From Geomesophilobacter sediminis (lineage in GTDB: Bacteria > Desulfobacterota > Desulfuromonadia > Geobacterales > Geobacteraceae): 61,797 bases of DNA. Location: positions 1 through 61,797 of the forward strand of contig NZ_JAEMHM010000029.1 in the NCBI RefSeq assembly GCF_016458275.1. Reading direction: 5' to 3'. The notes beneath the pieces were generated by a model, which saw nothing but the letters and a program-made list of their open reading frames with translations, had not been told where the DNA came from and did no database searches. A program made the translations under genes and the position numbers. Of this stretch, positions 61,721 through 61,797 are shown in pieces. The first letter of the stretch is position 1. Each line of letters begins with the position of its first letter.

Positions 61721-61797
61721 CCCAGTCCACCCAGTCCACCCAGTCCACCCAGTCCACCCAGTCCACCCAGTCCACCCAGTCCACCCAGTCCACCCAG
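61721..61797. repeat. 9-bp tandem repeat running off the window
   Basis: CCCAGTCCA is repeated perfectly about 8.5 times to the right edge. On the minus strand it reads WVD repeated. The full length is not visible. Confidence 0.95.

Overview
The window reads as chromosomal DNA of a high-GC member of the Geobacteraceae (Geobacter/Geomonas-like, Desulfobacterota). The grounds are gene content and style: an hgcAB mercury-methylation pair, an ACR3-type arsenic operon, many multi-domain sensor kinases, DUF1540 and small ferredoxin genes, and dispersed palindromic repeats. Genus is an inference. No rRNA, tRNA, CRISPR array, transposase, phage gene or replication origin was seen. In this GC-rich sequence most long antisense ORFs are shadows and are left out.

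Layout. (1) 1-26.7 kb is a surface-glycan/glycoprotein region. It opens with the 3' part of a huge Ser/Thr-rich octapeptide-repeat surface protein, followed by a GT41 (OGT/HMW1C-family) glycosyltransferase fused to a GT2 domain. Next comes a minus-strand operon-like run (19.1 to 7.3 kb): rfbF-rfbG-rfbH (CDP-3,6-dideoxyhexose synthesis), a 3,5-epimerase, an NAD-dependent reductase/epimerase, two radical SAM proteins, a GT4, an FkbM-type methyltransferase and a HAD-domain protein. A divergent 1643-residue protein then carries TPR, GT41, methyltransferase, GT2-like and GT4 modules, and two more methyltransferases follow. (2) 27-29.2 kb holds pyruvate kinase and an exported metallo-beta-lactamase-fold protein. 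(3) 29.4-34.1 kb is arsR-arsC-acr3, an ECF sigma factor, a Cys-rich DGC-type protein, then hgcA and hgcB. The hgcA reading frame contains an in-frame TGA followed by a SECIS-like hairpin. This is the strongest candidate novelty. (4) 34-36.3 kb has small metal and redox proteins. (5) 36.7-45.1 kb is signalling: a MASE3-PAS sensor, a histidine kinase with a stand-alone receiver, a REC-PAS-PAS-HK-REC hybrid, an EAL/HDOD protein, and IHF-alpha with a leader hairpin that could mask its ribosome-binding site. (6) 45.7-61.8 kb is a mixed region: an EVE protein, an outer-membrane protein, metY, several very small proteins, lipoproteins, DUF302, an ethylene-receptor-like hybrid kinase, an acetate-permease homologue, an FRG-domain protein and OmpW. 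It also holds a 63-bp tandem array at 55.7-56.0 kb and a 9-bp array running off the right edge.

How genes may work together. The GT41 enzymes next to a Thr/Ser-rich surface protein resemble the HMW1C/HMW1 adhesin-glycosylation arrangement, with the CDP-sugar operon as a possible donor supply. The arsenic operon, ECF sigma factor, DGC protein and hgcAB are consecutive and co-oriented, which suggests linked metal(loid)-responsive control of mercury methylation. Both links are inferences from position and motifs.
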